NCBI GenBank assembly: GCA_050180485.1
Contig: JBFXED010000020.1
Coordinates: 3,690-67,689, forward strand
DNA length: 64,000 nt
Direction of reading: 5' to 3'
Source of the DNA: CADEGL01 sp050180485
Lineage (GTDB): Bacteria > Pseudomonadota > Alphaproteobacteria > CADEGL01
Within the stretch, counting starts at the first letter, position 1; each line of letters opens with the position of its first letter. The translations under genes and the position numbers were made by a program. The notes beneath the pieces were generated by a model. That model was given only the letters and a program-made list of their open reading frames with translations, was not told the DNA's origin and ran no database searches. Below, piece by piece: positions 1 to 8,676 of the stretch.

Positions 1-1523
1 AGTACCGCGGCGCGCGCTCGGCAAAGGGCGAGTATTATGGCCCCTTCGCCTCCGCCGGTGCCGTCAACCGCACGCTCAACTGGCTGGAGCGCGCGTTCCT
101 GCTGCGCTCCTGCGCCGATACGGTGTTCGCGACCCGCACTCGGCCCTGCCTTCTGCACCAGATCAAGCGCTGCTCGGCGCCTTGCGTCGGCCGCATCGCG
201 CCCGAGGACTACGGCGCCCTGGTGGCCCAGGCCAGCCACTTCCTCGGCGGGCGCAGCCAGGAGGTGCAGCGCGACCTAGCCGCGCGGATGCAGGCGGCGT
301 CCGACGCGCTCGACTTCGAAACCGCGGCTGCGTTCCGCGACCGTATCCGCGCGCTGACCCAGATCCAGGCGCATCAAGGCATGAACCTGTCGGGCCTAAC
401 CGACGCCGACGTCATCGCCGCCCACGCCGAAGGCGATCAGGTTTCCGTCCAGGTGTTCTTCTTCCGCGCGGGCAACAACAACGGCAACCGCGCCTATTTC
501 CCGCGCCACGACCGTTCGATGTTGGTGGAAGAGGTGTTGGGCGCCTTCATCGGCCAGTTCTACGACAACAAGATTCCGCCGCCGCTCGTGCTGCTGAGCC
601 ACGCCGTACCGGACCAGGCGTTGCTGGCCGAGGCCCTGTCGGTGGCGGCCGACCGCAAGGTCGAACTGTCGGTGCCCGCGCGCGGCGACCGGCGCAAAAT
701 GATGGAGCACGCGCTGCTGAACGCGCGCGATGCCATGGCGCGCCATCTGTCCGAATCGGCAACGCAGCGCAAGCTCTTGGAAGGCGTGGCCGAAACCTTC
801 GGGCTGGAAAGCCCGCCCCAACGCATCGAGGTCTATGACAACAGCCACATCATGGGCACCAACGCCTATGGCGCCATGATCGTGGCCGGCGCCGAGGGGC
901 TGATGAAGAACGCCTACCGGAAATTCGCGATCCGCTCGACGCAGCCCAAACAAGACGGTGGGACGAACGGCGCCGAAACCGCGCCCGGCGACGATTACGG
1001 CATGATGCGCGAGGTGCTGACGCGCCGCTTCACCCGCGCGCTGAAGGAAGACCCCGAGCGCGACCAAGGCCTGTGGCCGGACCTGGTGGTGATCGACGGC
1101 GGTCTGGGCCAATTGGGCGTCGCGCGCAAGGTGCTGGCGGACCTCGGCGTCGACGACGTGGCTCTGATGGGCATCGCCAAGGGGCCGGACCGCAACGCCG
1201 GACGCGAGACGTTCTATCTGCCCGACCGCGAGCCCTTCACCTTGGAGCCGCGCGATCCCATCCTCTATTTCATGCAGCGGCTGCGCGACGAGGCACACCG
1301 CTTCGCCATCGGCGCGCACCGGGCGAAGCGTTCCAAGGCGCTCGGAAAGTCAGCGTTGGATGAGATTCCCGGCATCGGTGCGCGGCGCAAGCGGGCGCTG
1401 CTGCACCATTTCGGATCGGCGCGCGGCGTCGAACGGGCGGGGCTAGAAGACCTGGAGGCCGTGCCCGGCGTGAGCAGCGCCATGGCCAAGAAAATCTATG
1501 ATCATTTCCACGGACGGGGCTAA
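1..1523 (+). CDS. uvrC: Excinuclease ABC subunit C, 5'-truncated by window edge
   Basis: UvrC makes the dual incisions of nucleotide excision repair with UvrA and UvrB. The frame is open from base 3 and the first visible residues already match the end of the GIY-YIG domain (YYGPFASAGAVNRTLN), so the start lies upstream of the window. Following in order are a Cys-rich stretch (RPCLLHQIKRCSAPCVGR), the UVR/UvrB-interaction helix (DALDFETAAAFRDRI), the RNase H-like endonuclease domain beginning IEVYDNSHIMGTNAYGAM, and two C-terminal helix-hairpin-helix motifs (IPGIGARRKRALL, VPGVSSAMAKKIY). The gene is complete at its 3' end and is followed 42 bases later by pgsA, a common alphaproteobacterial order. 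Confidence 0.97.
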   Translation, partial: YRGARSAKGEYYGPFASAGAVNRTLNWLERAFLLRSCADTVFATRTRPCLLHQIKRCSAPCVGRIAPEDYGALVAQASHFLGGRSQEVQRDLAARMQAASDALDFETAAAFRDRIRALTQIQAHQGMNLSGLTDADVIAAHAEGDQVSVQVFFFRAGNNNGNRAYFPRHDRSMLVEEVLGAFIGQFYDNKIPPPLVLLSHAVPDQALLAEALSVAADRKVELSVPARGDRRKMMEHALLNARDAMARHLSESATQRKLLEGVAETFGLESPPQRIEVYDNSHIMGTNAYGAMIVAGAEGLMKNAYRKFAIRSTQPKQDGGTNGAETAPGDDYGMMREVLTRRFTRALKEDPERDQGLWPDLVVIDGGLGQLGVARKVLADLGVDDVALMGIAKGPDRNAGRETFYLPDREPFTLEPRDPILYFMQRLRDEAHRFAIGAHRAKRSKALGKSALDEIPGIGARRKRALLHHFGSARGVERAGLEDLEAVPGVSSAMAKKIYDHFHGRG

Positions 1524-1565
1524 AATCGGCCCTGTTCCCGACGACAACCCGCAGCGCGAAGGCTG

Positions 1566-2201
1566 ATGATCACGAGCCTGCCGAATATGCTGACTTTGTC
1601 GCGCATCGCCGCGATCCCGGTGCTGGTAGCGCTGTTCTTCGTGCCCGCCCCTGCCGGTCCGTGGCTGGCGTTGGCCGTCTTCGCGCTGGCGGGCGTGACC
1701 GATTTCCTCGACGGCCATATCGCCCGCACGCGCCAACTCCAGTCGCGCTTGGGCGTGATGCTGGACCCGATCGCGGACAAGCTCTTGGTCGCCTCGATCA
1801 TCTTCTTGCTGGTCGCGTTCGGCCGGGTCGAGGGTCCGCACATCATCCCGGCCGCCGTCATCCTGTGCCGCGAGATCATCGTCTCGGGCCTGCGCGAGTT
1901 CTTGGCCACGCTCCAGGTCGGCGTGCCGGTCAGCCGCCTGGCCAAGTGGAAGACCGCGATCCAGATGGTGGCCATGGCGTTCCTGATCCTGGGTCACGCG
2001 GGACCTGCGGGCACCGAGACGGTCGGGCTGACCGCGCTGTGGCTGGCGGCCGCGCTGACGCTCGTCACCGGCTACACCTATTTCCGCAGCGGGTTGCGTC
2101 ACGCGACGGAGAAACCGGCGCCGACGCCCCTGCCCTGGCACGAGCCGGACGAAGAAAGCGATTCGCTCGACCACGCCCCTCACGCCCACAAGGCCGGATG
2201 A
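1566..2201 (+). CDS. pgsA: CDP-diacylglycerol--glycerol-3-phosphate 3-phosphatidyltransferase
   Basis: This inner-membrane enzyme makes phosphatidylglycerophosphate, the precursor of phosphatidylglycerol and cardiolipin. The 211-residue protein has the complete CDP-alcohol phosphotransferase signature: D46, D49-G50, A53-R54, G63, D67 and D71 at the exact family spacing. Several hydrophobic segments surround it, and the C-terminal tail is acidic and His-containing. Its TGA overlaps the ATG of mobB (ATGA), so the two are probably translationally coupled. Confidence 0.96.
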   Translation: MITSLPNMLTLSRIAAIPVLVALFFVPAPAGPWLALAVFALAGVTDFLDGHIARTRQLQSRLGVMLDPIADKLLVASIIFLLVAFGRVEGPHIIPAAVILCREIIVSGLREFLATLQVGVPVSRLAKWKTAIQMVAMAFLILGHAGPAGTETVGLTALWLAAALTLVTGYTYFRSGLRHATEKPAPTPLPWHEPDEESDSLDHAPHAHKAG

Positions 2202-2701
2202 AGCTGTTCGGATTAGCCGGCTGGAGCGGCGCGGGCAAGACGACGCTGGTCGCGCGCCTGCTGCCGGCCCTGATTGCGCGCGGCATCAGCGTCTCGACCG
2301 TGAAGCACGCGCACGAATCCTTCGACATCGACAAGCCGGGCAAGGACAGCCACACGCACCGCACGGCCGGCGCGCGCGAGGTCATGATCTCGTCGGTCAA
2401 TCGCTGGGCCCTGATCCACGAGCATCGGGGCGAGCCGGAACCCGACCTGGACGCGCTCGTTCGGGTCATGACGCCGGTCGACCTGTTGCTGGTCGAAGGC
2501 TTCAAGCGCCACGGCCACAACAAGCTGGAAGTCTACCGTGCGGCTAACGGCCAGCCGTTCCTGCACCCGGACGACCCCCGTATCGTGGCCATCGCCAGCG
2601 ACGTCCCCGTGCCGAACGCCGGGCGGCCGGTCCTGAAGCTGGACGACGTCCCCGCCATCGCCGATTTCGTGCTGCGCCACTGCGGCCTTGGCCGGCCGTG
2701 A
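2198..2701 (+). CDS. mobB: Molybdopterin-guanine dinucleotide biosynthesis adaptor MobB
   Basis: MobB is a GTP-binding accessory protein that helps attach GMP to molybdopterin. The 167-residue protein opens with a P-loop (GWSGAGKTT, residues 8-16), then STVKHAHESFDIDKPGKDS, which is typical of MobB, and a later LLVEGFK segment. An open frame continues far upstream, but only the ATG at 2198 gives a family-length protein, and it overlaps the pgsA stop. moaD and moaE follow directly, giving a molybdenum-cofactor cluster. Confidence 0.95.
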   Translation: MKLFGLAGWSGAGKTTLVARLLPALIARGISVSTVKHAHESFDIDKPGKDSHTHRTAGAREVMISSVNRWALIHEHRGEPEPDLDALVRVMTPVDLLLVEGFKRHGHNKLEVYRAANGQPFLHPDDPRIVAIASDVPVPNAGRPVLKLDDVPAIADFVLRHCGLGRP

Positions 2702-2713
2702 TAGAATGAATTG

Positions 2714-2965
2714 ATGAAACTGCTCTATTTTGCCTGGCTGAAGACGCGGACCGGCTGCGCCGAGGAAGAGCTATCGCCGCCCGCGGACGTGGCCACGGTG
2801 GGCGCCTTGGTCGACTGGCTGAAGACGCGCGGGCCCGGTTATACGGCGGCCTTCGCCGAGATGCGCGCGGTGCGCGCGGCGGTGAACCAGGAATATGTCG
2901 GGTTGGACCACCCGGTCCGCGCCGGTGACGAGGTGGCGTTCTTTCCGCCCATGACGGGAGGCTGA
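2714..2965 (+). CDS. moaD: Molybdopterin synthase small subunit MoaD
   Basis: MoaD is the ubiquitin-like sulfur carrier of molybdopterin synthase. The 83-residue protein ends in the obligatory Gly-Gly tail (FFPPMTGG), which is adenylated and thiocarboxylated and inserts into MoaE. I chose the ATG at 2714; an in-frame TTG three bases earlier is possible. It lies 12 bases after mobB and 5 bases before moaE, so the subunits should be made together. Confidence 0.96.
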   Translation: MKLLYFAWLKTRTGCAEEELSPPADVATVGALVDWLKTRGPGYTAAFAEMRAVRAAVNQEYVGLDHPVRAGDEVAFFPPMTGG

Positions 2966-2970
2966 GCCGC

Positions 2971-3441
2971 GTGATCCGCGTGCAGCGCGAGGATTTCGAC
3001 CCAGGCGCCGAACTGGCCGCGCTCACCGCGGACAACGCTGCGATCGGCGGCGTGGTCAGCTTCGTCGGTCTCGTGCGCGACATGGCGGCGGGCCAGCCCA
3101 TCCGCGCCATGACGCTCGAGCATTATCCGGGCATGACGGAAAAGAAGCTGGCCGAGATCGAGGTCGAGGCGCGGACACGCTGGCCCATCGAGGCCAGCCT
3201 GATCGTCCACCGCTACGGTCGGCTGGAGCCAGGTGAGCGCATCGTCCTCGTCATCGTGGCGTCCTCCCACCGGCAAGCTTCCTTCGAGGCCTGTGCCTTC
3301 CTGGTCGACTGGCTGAAGACCCAGGCGCCCTTTTGGAAAGAAGAGGAAACCGCCTCCGGCGCCCATTGGGTCGAAGCCAAGGGCGAGGACGACGAAGCCG
3401 CCGCACGCTGGCGCAAGCGCCCCAACGAGGCCGCCGAGTGA
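2971..3441 (+). CDS. moaE: Molybdopterin synthase catalytic subunit MoaE
   Basis: MoaE converts cyclic pyranopterin monophosphate to molybdopterin using sulfur from MoaD. The 156-residue protein starts at GTG and carries GGVVSFVGLVRD, the MTLEHYPGM segment, and K116/K123 in LKTQAPFWKEEE, which have the same 7-residue spacing as the catalytic lysines of E. coli MoaE (K119, K126). It is the last member of the mobB-moaD-moaE set. Confidence 0.96.
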   Translation: MIRVQREDFDPGAELAALTADNAAIGGVVSFVGLVRDMAAGQPIRAMTLEHYPGMTEKKLAEIEVEARTRWPIEASLIVHRYGRLEPGERIVLVIVASSHRQASFEACAFLVDWLKTQAPFWKEEETASGAHWVEAKGEDDEAAARWRKRPNEAAE

Positions 3442-3467
3442 CGGCCTCCCGCGCGGCGGAATAACCC

Positions 3468-4361
3468 ATGCCGCGCCACCCGCAGAACATCGCCATCGCC
3501 GAACGCCTGATCGAAGCCGCCGGACTCTTGAACCAGCAAGGCGCGGACAAGGCGCCGGTCAAGGCCTATGCGCGCGCGGCCGAGGCGGTGGCCGAACATC
3601 GCCGCGACATAACGACGCTTGGCTTCGATGCATTGGCGGCGCTGCTCGGCGAGACGATCGGCGCCGCGGTGGCCGAGATGGCGCGCGGCGGAAGGTGGCC
3701 TTTTTTCGACCGTCTGCGCGGCGACGCGGACCCGCCCGCCCTCTTCCGTACCGTGCCGGGCATGGGCGCGCAGACGGCGGCGCGCATCCACGACGAGTTG
3801 CACATCGACACGCTGACCGCGCTCGCAGCGGCCGCCGCCGACGGCCGCCTAGCGTCGGTGCGTGGGTTGGGGCCGCGCCGGGTCGCGGCATTGCGCGCCG
3901 CGCTGGCCAAACGCCTGGATCATGTTCGCGGCCGGAGCCATCCCGCCGCCGGCGCCGTGCTGTCGGAACCCACCGCCGAAGCCATCCTGGCCGTCGATGC
4001 GCTCTATCACGCGCAAGCCGAAGCCGGACGCCTGCCGCGCCTGACCCCGCGTCGGCTCAACGCCGAAGGGCGCGCGTGGCTTCCCATCCTGCACACGCGG
4101 CGCGGCGACTGGCGCTTCACCGTGCTTTACGCGAACAGCGCCCAGGCGCGCGGCCACGGGCGGGACGAAGATTGGGTGTCCGTCGTATTCCATGACGGCA
4201 TGCAGCGCGAGGGACAACGTGCGGTCTTCACCGCCACGTCGGGAGATTTGGCGGGACGGCGCGTCATTCAGGGCCGCGAGGCCGAATGCCGGGGTTTCTA
4301 TGCGGCGTCCGGCGGCGCGCGCCAAACGAAAACGGCGGGACCGAGGTCCCGCCGTTCATGA
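3468..4361 (+). CDS. Helix-hairpin-helix protein resembling the PolX N-terminal domains
   Basis: This is a 297-residue probable DNA-binding protein of unknown role. Residues about 6-60 resemble the 8-kDa domain of family X DNA polymerases. Two helix-hairpin-helix motifs follow: VPGMGAQTAARIH (about 96-108) and VRGLGPRRVAALR (about 131-143). No polymerase palm domain is present. The C-terminal half (LPILHTRRGDWRFTVLYANS...) looks like a separate domain common in alphaproteobacterial homologues. The last codons are made by an inverted repeat that probably serves as a terminator, so the natural C-terminus is low-complexity. It lies 26 bases after moaE. Confidence 0.8.
   Translation: MPRHPQNIAIAERLIEAAGLLNQQGADKAPVKAYARAAEAVAEHRRDITTLGFDALAALLGETIGAAVAEMARGGRWPFFDRLRGDADPPALFRTVPGMGAQTAARIHDELHIDTLTALAAAAADGRLASVRGLGPRRVAALRAALAKRLDHVRGRSHPAAGAVLSEPTAEAILAVDALYHAQAEAGRLPRLTPRRLNAEGRAWLPILHTRRGDWRFTVLYANSAQARGHGRDEDWVSVVFHDGMQREGQRAVFTATSGDLAGRRVIQGREAECRGFYAASGGARQTKTAGPRSRRS
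4331..4356. terminator. Bidirectional hairpin between convergent genes
   Basis: A perfect 12-base-pair inverted repeat (AACGGCGGGACC, GA, GGTCCCGCCGTT) lies where the HhH gene (+) and ilvE (-) converge. Read leftward it is followed by TTTTCGTTT, so it fits best as the ilvE terminator. It also encodes the last residues of the HhH protein. Confidence 0.75.
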
Positions 4362-4379
4362 CAGCAACGGTCCCGCGTC

Positions 4380-5279
4380 TTACTCGGCAGCGGACTTCGC
4401 GGATGGCTTCTCGCGGACGAGCTTGTCGAAATCCGCCAAGAGGGTTCGGGTGACCGGACCGACCTGGAAGTTCATCGAATCGATCTCGCTTACCGGCGTC
4501 ACCTCCACGGCGGTGCCGGAAAGGAACGCCTCGTCGAAGCTCGGCAGTTCCTGCGGCCAGATGGCCCGCTCGATCACCGTGATGCCGCGCTTCTTGGCGA
4601 GCTGAATCACCGTCTTGCGCGTGACGCCGTTGAGGAAGCAATCCGCCTCGGGCGTGTGCAGATTGCCGTCCTTCACGAAGAAGATATTGGCGCCCGTGGC
4701 CTCGGCGACGCGGCCGCGATAGTCGAACATGAGCGCGTCGTTGAAACCGTCGGCCTCAGCCTTGTGCTTGGAGAGCGTGCAGATCATGTAGAGGCCCGCC
4801 GCCTTGGCCTCGGTCGGCGCCGTGTCCGGCGCGGGCCGCCGCCACTTGGAGATCTGCATGCGGATGCCCCGCAGGCGCGCCTCCGGCGTGAAGTAGGCCG
4901 GCCATTCCCACGAGGCGATGGCCAAGTGGATTTTGCTCTGCTGGGCGGAGACGCCCATCATCTCCGAGCCGCGCCAGGCGACCGGACGCAGATAGCCGTC
5001 CTTGATGTTCTGCGCCTTGATGACGTCCTCGCAGGCGCGGTCGATCTGATCAGCCGTATAGGGAATCTCGTAGCCCAGAATCTGGGCCGACTTCAGCAGG
5101 CGCTCGGTGTGCTCGCGCAGCTTGAACGTGACGCCGTCATAGACCCGTTCGCCCTCGAAAACGCAGCTCGCGTAATGGAGCGCGTGGGTGCAGACGTGGA
5201 GCTGCGCCTCGCGCCAGGGAATTAACTTCCCGTCGAACCAGATCCAGCCGTCGCGATCGTCGTACGGAATCAAAGCCAT
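4380..5279 (-). CDS. ilvE: Branched-chain amino acid aminotransferase
   Basis: This PLP enzyme of fold type IV performs the last transamination in leucine, isoleucine and valine synthesis and the first in their breakdown. The 299-residue protein shows HALHYASCVFEGER, the PLP lysine at K159 (EAKAAGLYM), and the class-IV signature VAEATGANIFFVKDG. Length and motifs are typical. It is divergent from the response regulator gene, with 120 bases between them. An ilvE/OmpR-type regulator neighbourhood is common in alphaproteobacteria. Confidence 0.96.
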   Translation of the reverse strand: MALIPYDDRDGWIWFDGKLIPWREAQLHVCTHALHYASCVFEGERVYDGVTFKLREHTERLLKSAQILGYEIPYTADQIDRACEDVIKAQNIKDGYLRPVAWRGSEMMGVSAQQSKIHLAIASWEWPAYFTPEARLRGIRMQISKWRRPAPDTAPTEAKAAGLYMICTLSKHKAEADGFNDALMFDYRGRVAEATGANIFFVKDGNLHTPEADCFLNGVTRKTVIQLAKKRGITVIERAIWPQELPSFDEAFLSGTAVEVTPVSEIDSMNFQVGPVTRTLLADFDKLVREKPSAKSAAE

Positions 5280-5399
5280 AGGAGCCCGCCTTCCGGATAT
5301 CCCGATGTTTATAAGGAAAAGCCGGCGGCACTATAGCCCCCGCCCTCCGCGCTCAACAAGAGGCCCTCCCGCGCCGGAGGCCTCTGTATAATCCCGGCC

Positions 5400-6086
5400 A
5401 TGACCGACGAGCCGGCCCATATCCTGGTCGTGGACGACGACAGGAGATTGCGGGAGCTGCTGCGCAAATATTTGGCGGACAGCGGCTTCCGGGTGACCAC
5501 GGCGGAGAGCGCCGAGGACGCGCGCGCCAAGCTGGGCAGCCTAGCCTTCGACCTGATCGTGCTGGACGTGATGATGCCCGGCGAAAGCGGCTTGGCACTG
5601 ACCGCCGCGCTGCGGCCCAAGACGAATATCCCGATCCTCATGCTGACCGCCATGGGCGAGGCCGAAGACCGGATCAAGGGGCTGGAGACCGGCGCCGACG
5701 ACTATCTGCCCAAGCCGTTCGAGCCGCGCGAACTGGTCCTGCGCATCAAGACCATCCTGCGCCGCGCCCCGCCACCGCCCCCCCAACGCCCCACCCAGAT
5801 CGTCTTCGGCAACCACCGCTTCGACCTGGGGCGGGAAGAATTGTGGCGCGGCGACAAGATGGTGCGACTGTCCGCGGGCGAAGCGCGTCTGCTGAAGCTT
5901 CTGGCCGAAAATGGCGGCGCGGCCAAGACGCGCGAGGACCTGCAGCGCGAACTGGGTTCCGAAGGCGGCGGCCGCTCGATCGACGTCCAGGTCACCCGTC
6001 TGCGCCGCAAGATCGAGCCCGACCCGCGCTTGCCGCGCTATCTCTTGACCGTGCGCGGGCAAGGTTACGCCTTGAGGCCCGACTGA
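5400..6086 (+). CDS. OmpR/PetR-family response regulator
   Basis: This is a DNA-binding response regulator of 228 residues. The receiver domain has the acidic pair D12/D13, phosphoacceptor D56 (LIVLDVMMPGESG) and the KPFEPREL lysine near residue 106. A C-terminal winged helix of the OmpR type follows (SAGEARLLKLLAENGG; SIDVQVTRLRRKIE). The histidine kinase gene follows after one base, so they form a pair. The closest remembered relatives are PetR/OmpR-like alphaproteobacterial regulators; the regulon is not visible here. Confidence 0.93.
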   Translation: MTDEPAHILVVDDDRRLRELLRKYLADSGFRVTTAESAEDARAKLGSLAFDLIVLDVMMPGESGLALTAALRPKTNIPILMLTAMGEAEDRIKGLETGADDYLPKPFEPRELVLRIKTILRRAPPPPPQRPTQIVFGNHRFDLGREELWRGDKMVRLSAGEARLLKLLAENGGAAKTREDLQRELGSEGGGRSIDVQVTRLRRKIEPDPRLPRYLLTVRGQGYALRPD

Positions 6087-6087
6087 G

Positions 6088-7410
6088 ATGGACCTGGGTG
6101 CCGAGATCAAGGGTCTGTTGCCGCGCCGCCTTCTGTGGCGGTCGCTGCTCATCCTGATGGTGCCGCTCGTTCTTCTGCCAGTCATCGTCACCATCGTCTT
6201 CTACAACAACCATTGGGAGGTGGTGACGCGGCGGCTTGCCTATTCGGTCGGCGGTGACATCGCCATCCTGATCGTGATGCTGAAGGACAATCCCGGGCCG
6301 GAGGAATGGGACGACGTGCGCGAACTGGCCATGTCGCATTTGAGCCTCAACCTGTCCTTCGAACCCGGCGCCATCCTGCCCAACCAGCCGGTGCCGATCC
6401 GCGACACGATGACCGACCGCTGGCTGCAGACCGCGCTCACCGACCAGCTTCGCAAGCCCTTCATCTTCGACACCGACTGGTCCGAGCGCGAGGTCGAGAT
6501 CAAGGTGCAATTGCCCGACGGCGTCCTGCGCGTGCTGGCACCGAAGAAACGGCTTTCCAGCGTGACCACCTACATCGTGGTGTTGTGGACGATCGGCACA
6601 TCCACGGTTCTGTTCGTCGTGGCCATGCTGTTCATGCGCAATCAGGTCCGCCCCATCCGGCGGCTAGCGCAGGCGGCGGAAAGTTTCGGCAAGGGCCGCG
6701 ACGTCCCCGACTTCCGTCCCACCGGCGCTACCGAAGTTCGTCAAGCCGCGGCGTCCTTCATTGAGATGCGCGACCGCATCAAGCGCCAGATCGCCCAGCG
6801 CACCGACATGCTCTCCGGCGTCAGCCACGATCTGCGCACGCCGCTGACGCGCATGAAGCTCCAACTCGCCATGCTCAAGGATTCGGCGGAAATAACCGAA
6901 CTGAACGCCGACATCGCCGAGATGGAGCGGATGATCGAAGGCTACCTGGCCTTCGTGCGCGGCGAAGGGCACGAGGCGCCGAAGGAGACGGATCTGTCAG
7001 TGTTGCTGGCCGAGATCGTCGATGGCGCACGGCGCGAGGGCGCGGTGATCGAGCTTAAGACCGAAGGCGACCTGCATCTGGCCGTGCGCCCCAATGCGAT
7101 CAAGCGCGGCATCACCAACCTGGTCACCAATGCCACGCGCTATGGCAAGAACGTGGCGATCCGCGCGGTGCGCCAGGCGGAATCGATCGAGATCGCCGTC
7201 GTCGATGACGGGCCCGGCATTCCCGCCGGCAAGCGCGAGGATGTCTTCCGGCCGTTCGTGCGCCTGGAAAGCTCGCGCAACCAAGCCACCGGCGGCATCG
7301 GCCTGGGCCTGACCATCGCGCGCGACATCGTGCGCGGCCATGGCGGCGACATCGTGCTGCACGAAGCGCCCGGCGGCGGCCTGACGGCGAGCGTGCGCCT
7401 GCCGGTATGA
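6088..7410 (+). CDS. EnvZ-type membrane sensor histidine kinase
   Basis: A 440-residue sensor kinase paired with the preceding regulator. It has a transmembrane helix at about 17-39, a periplasmic sensor region at about 40-158, a second helix at about 160-183, then a HAMP linker. The H-box contains H247 (SGVSHDLRTPLTRMK), the N-box NLVTNATRYGK is near 344, and the G-boxes are DDGPGIP (373-379) and GGIGLGLTI (402-410). All kinase boxes are intact. Its TGA overlaps the ATG of the next cupin gene. Confidence 0.95.
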   Translation: MDLGAEIKGLLPRRLLWRSLLILMVPLVLLPVIVTIVFYNNHWEVVTRRLAYSVGGDIAILIVMLKDNPGPEEWDDVRELAMSHLSLNLSFEPGAILPNQPVPIRDTMTDRWLQTALTDQLRKPFIFDTDWSEREVEIKVQLPDGVLRVLAPKKRLSSVTTYIVVLWTIGTSTVLFVVAMLFMRNQVRPIRRLAQAAESFGKGRDVPDFRPTGATEVRQAAASFIEMRDRIKRQIAQRTDMLSGVSHDLRTPLTRMKLQLAMLKDSAEITELNADIAEMERMIEGYLAFVRGEGHEAPKETDLSVLLAEIVDGARREGAVIELKTEGDLHLAVRPNAIKRGITNLVTNATRYGKNVAIRAVRQAESIEIAVVDDGPGIPAGKREDVFRPFVRLESSRNQATGGIGLGLTIARDIVRGHGGDIVLHEAPGGGLTASVRLPV

Positions 7411-7736
7411 GGGTGCGCAACCTGTTCCGCGACATTTCCGCCGGCCCGGGCGAAGTGATCGACTCGCTCCTGGCCGGAAACGGCAACGTCACGGTCGAGC
7501 GGATCGTCTCCCATGGCGGCCGCGCGCCGGCCGACGGCGCGTTCGAGCAGGGCTGGACGGAATTCGTCGTGCTGGTGCGGGGCCAAGCGCGGCTCGTGGC
7601 ACTGGAGCCGGAGGAGACGTTCGACCTCAAAGCCGGCGACTGGCTGGAGATTCCGCCCAACCGGCGGCACTACGTGGCCTGGACTTCGCGAGAACCGCCC
7701 GCCGTCTGGCTGGCGGTGCACCTCAAGCCGACGTGA
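7407..7736 (+). CDS. Small cupin-domain protein
   Basis: A 109-residue single-domain cupin, translationally coupled to the histidine kinase (ATGA overlap). The fold is indicated by VLVRGQARL, LKAGDWLEIPPNRRHYVAW and the terminal strand VWLAVHLK. Only part of the usual metal-binding His/Glu set is obvious (E in WTEF, H in RRHY), so metal binding is uncertain. It could be a small-molecule sensor or an isomerase; its role is unknown. Confidence 0.8.
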   Translation: MRVRNLFRDISAGPGEVIDSLLAGNGNVTVERIVSHGGRAPADGAFEQGWTEFVVLVRGQARLVALEPEETFDLKAGDWLEIPPNRRHYVAWTSREPPAVWLAVHLKPT

Positions 7737-7745
7737 GACGACGCC

Positions 7746-8081
7746 TCAGTAGAGACGGCCGCCGTTCGGCACGGGCAAGTCGACGCCCACCATCACGACC
7801 TGACCTTGCGCGTCGGGGAAGCCGAGCACCAGCACCTCGGACATGAACGGCCCGATCTGCTTGGGCGGAAAGTTGACCACCGCCGCGACCTGCCGGCCGA
7901 TCAATGCCTCGGCCTTGTAGTTGGCGACGACCTGGGCCGAACTGCGCTTCACGCCGATCTCGGGCCCGAAATCGACCTTCAGCTTGAAGGCGGGTTTGCG
8001 CGCCTGCGGAAACGGCTCGACCTCGATGATGGTGCCGACGCGGATGTCGACCTTCGCGAAATCGTCGTAGCTGATGCTCAT
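7746..8081 (-). CDS. csaA: tRNA-binding OB-fold protein CsaA
   Basis: CsaA is a small tRNA-binding/chaperone-like protein with the OB fold also found at the end of methionyl-tRNA synthetase. The 111-residue sequence matches the family throughout: DIRVGTIIEVEPFPQARKPA, VDFGPEIGVKRSSAQ, VVNFPPKQIGPFMSEVLVLG and a C-terminal VPNGGRLY. It converges with the cupin gene and lies downstream of two hairpins that separate it from the phasin gene. Confidence 0.94.
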   Translation of the reverse strand: MSISYDDFAKVDIRVGTIIEVEPFPQARKPAFKLKVDFGPEIGVKRSSAQVVANYKAEALIGRQVAAVVNFPPKQIGPFMSEVLVLGFPDAQGQVVMVGVDLPVPNGGRLY

Positions 8082-8100
8082 GGCGGTTCCCGCAAACGAA

Positions 8101-8130
8101 AAAGGGCGGCGCTTTCTAGCACCGCCCTTT
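8101..8130. terminator. GC-rich hairpin upstream of csaA
   Basis: AAAGGGCGG and CCGCCCTTT form a 9-base-pair stem around a 12-base loop, 20 bases upstream of the csaA start. With the second hairpin at 8146-8184 it should stop leftward phasin transcription before csaA. Confidence 0.6.
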
Positions 8131-8145
8131 AGGCCGTCAAAATGA

Positions 8146-8184
8146 AAAGGGCCGCCCCTGGGGGAGGGAGTGGGGCGGCCCTTT
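8146..8184 (-). terminator. Rho-independent terminator of the phasin gene
   Basis: A perfect 13-base-pair stem (AAAGGGCCGCCCC / GGGGCGGCCCTTT) surrounds a 13-base purine-rich loop, 19 bases beyond the phasin stop codon. The leftward transcript continues with T residues. Strong terminators are expected for abundant granule proteins. Confidence 0.8.
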
Positions 8185-8203
8185 ACCCGTCAGCGGACGC
8201 CGA

Positions 8204-8641
8204 TTAGTGGGCGGCGCCGTTCACGGAAAACATGGTGCGGACTTCGTCGAAGCCCTCGACCAGGCGGGCGTTCAGAACGCCGACCGCTTCGCTGGTCGCG
8301 CCGGCGGCAAGGCCGACGATTTCCTGGGTGTTCGTGAGGGCGTTGATCACGCCGTCCTTCGTCAGCTCGGCCTGCTTGCGAACCTTCTCCTCGGGCGTCT
8401 TCGCCGCGACGAAAGCCTCGGAAGCCTTGGACGCGCCGTCGAGCGCCGTGCGGATGATCTCGCTCTGGCGCTCGGCGATGGCCTGCCAGCCCTTCACGGC
8501 CAGCTGATTGGCCTTGGAGAACGCGTCGAGGTTCTTGCGGTGATAGGAAATGAGGGCGTCGACATTGACGCCGGGAACCTTGAAGTCGGCGAACGGCTTG
8601 AAAGCATCGGCGCCGAAATTCGGGGTGGACTTGGTCGCCAT
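8204..8641 (-). CDS. Phasin family protein
   Basis: Phasins coat polyhydroxyalkanoate granules. The 145-residue protein is almost entirely amphipathic helix, with FKPFADFKVPGVNVDALISYHRKN near the start and NAFSKANQLAVKGWQAIAERQSE-type phasin_2 features. I chose the ATG at 8641 over an in-frame upstream start because AGGAG lies about 8-10 bases before it and homologues begin at MATKSTP. The upstream region carries three copies of a TGC-GCT-GCA operator-like site. No PHA synthase gene is in the window. Confidence 0.9.
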   Translation of the reverse strand: MATKSTPNFGADAFKPFADFKVPGVNVDALISYHRKNLDAFSKANQLAVKGWQAIAERQSEIIRTALDGASKASEAFVAAKTPEEKVRKQAELTKDGVINALTNTQEIVGLAAGATSEAVGVLNARLVEGFDEVRTMFSVNGAAH

Positions 8642-8676
8642 CGATCTCGCTCCTGAAAGGGGTTGGCAACGAATGG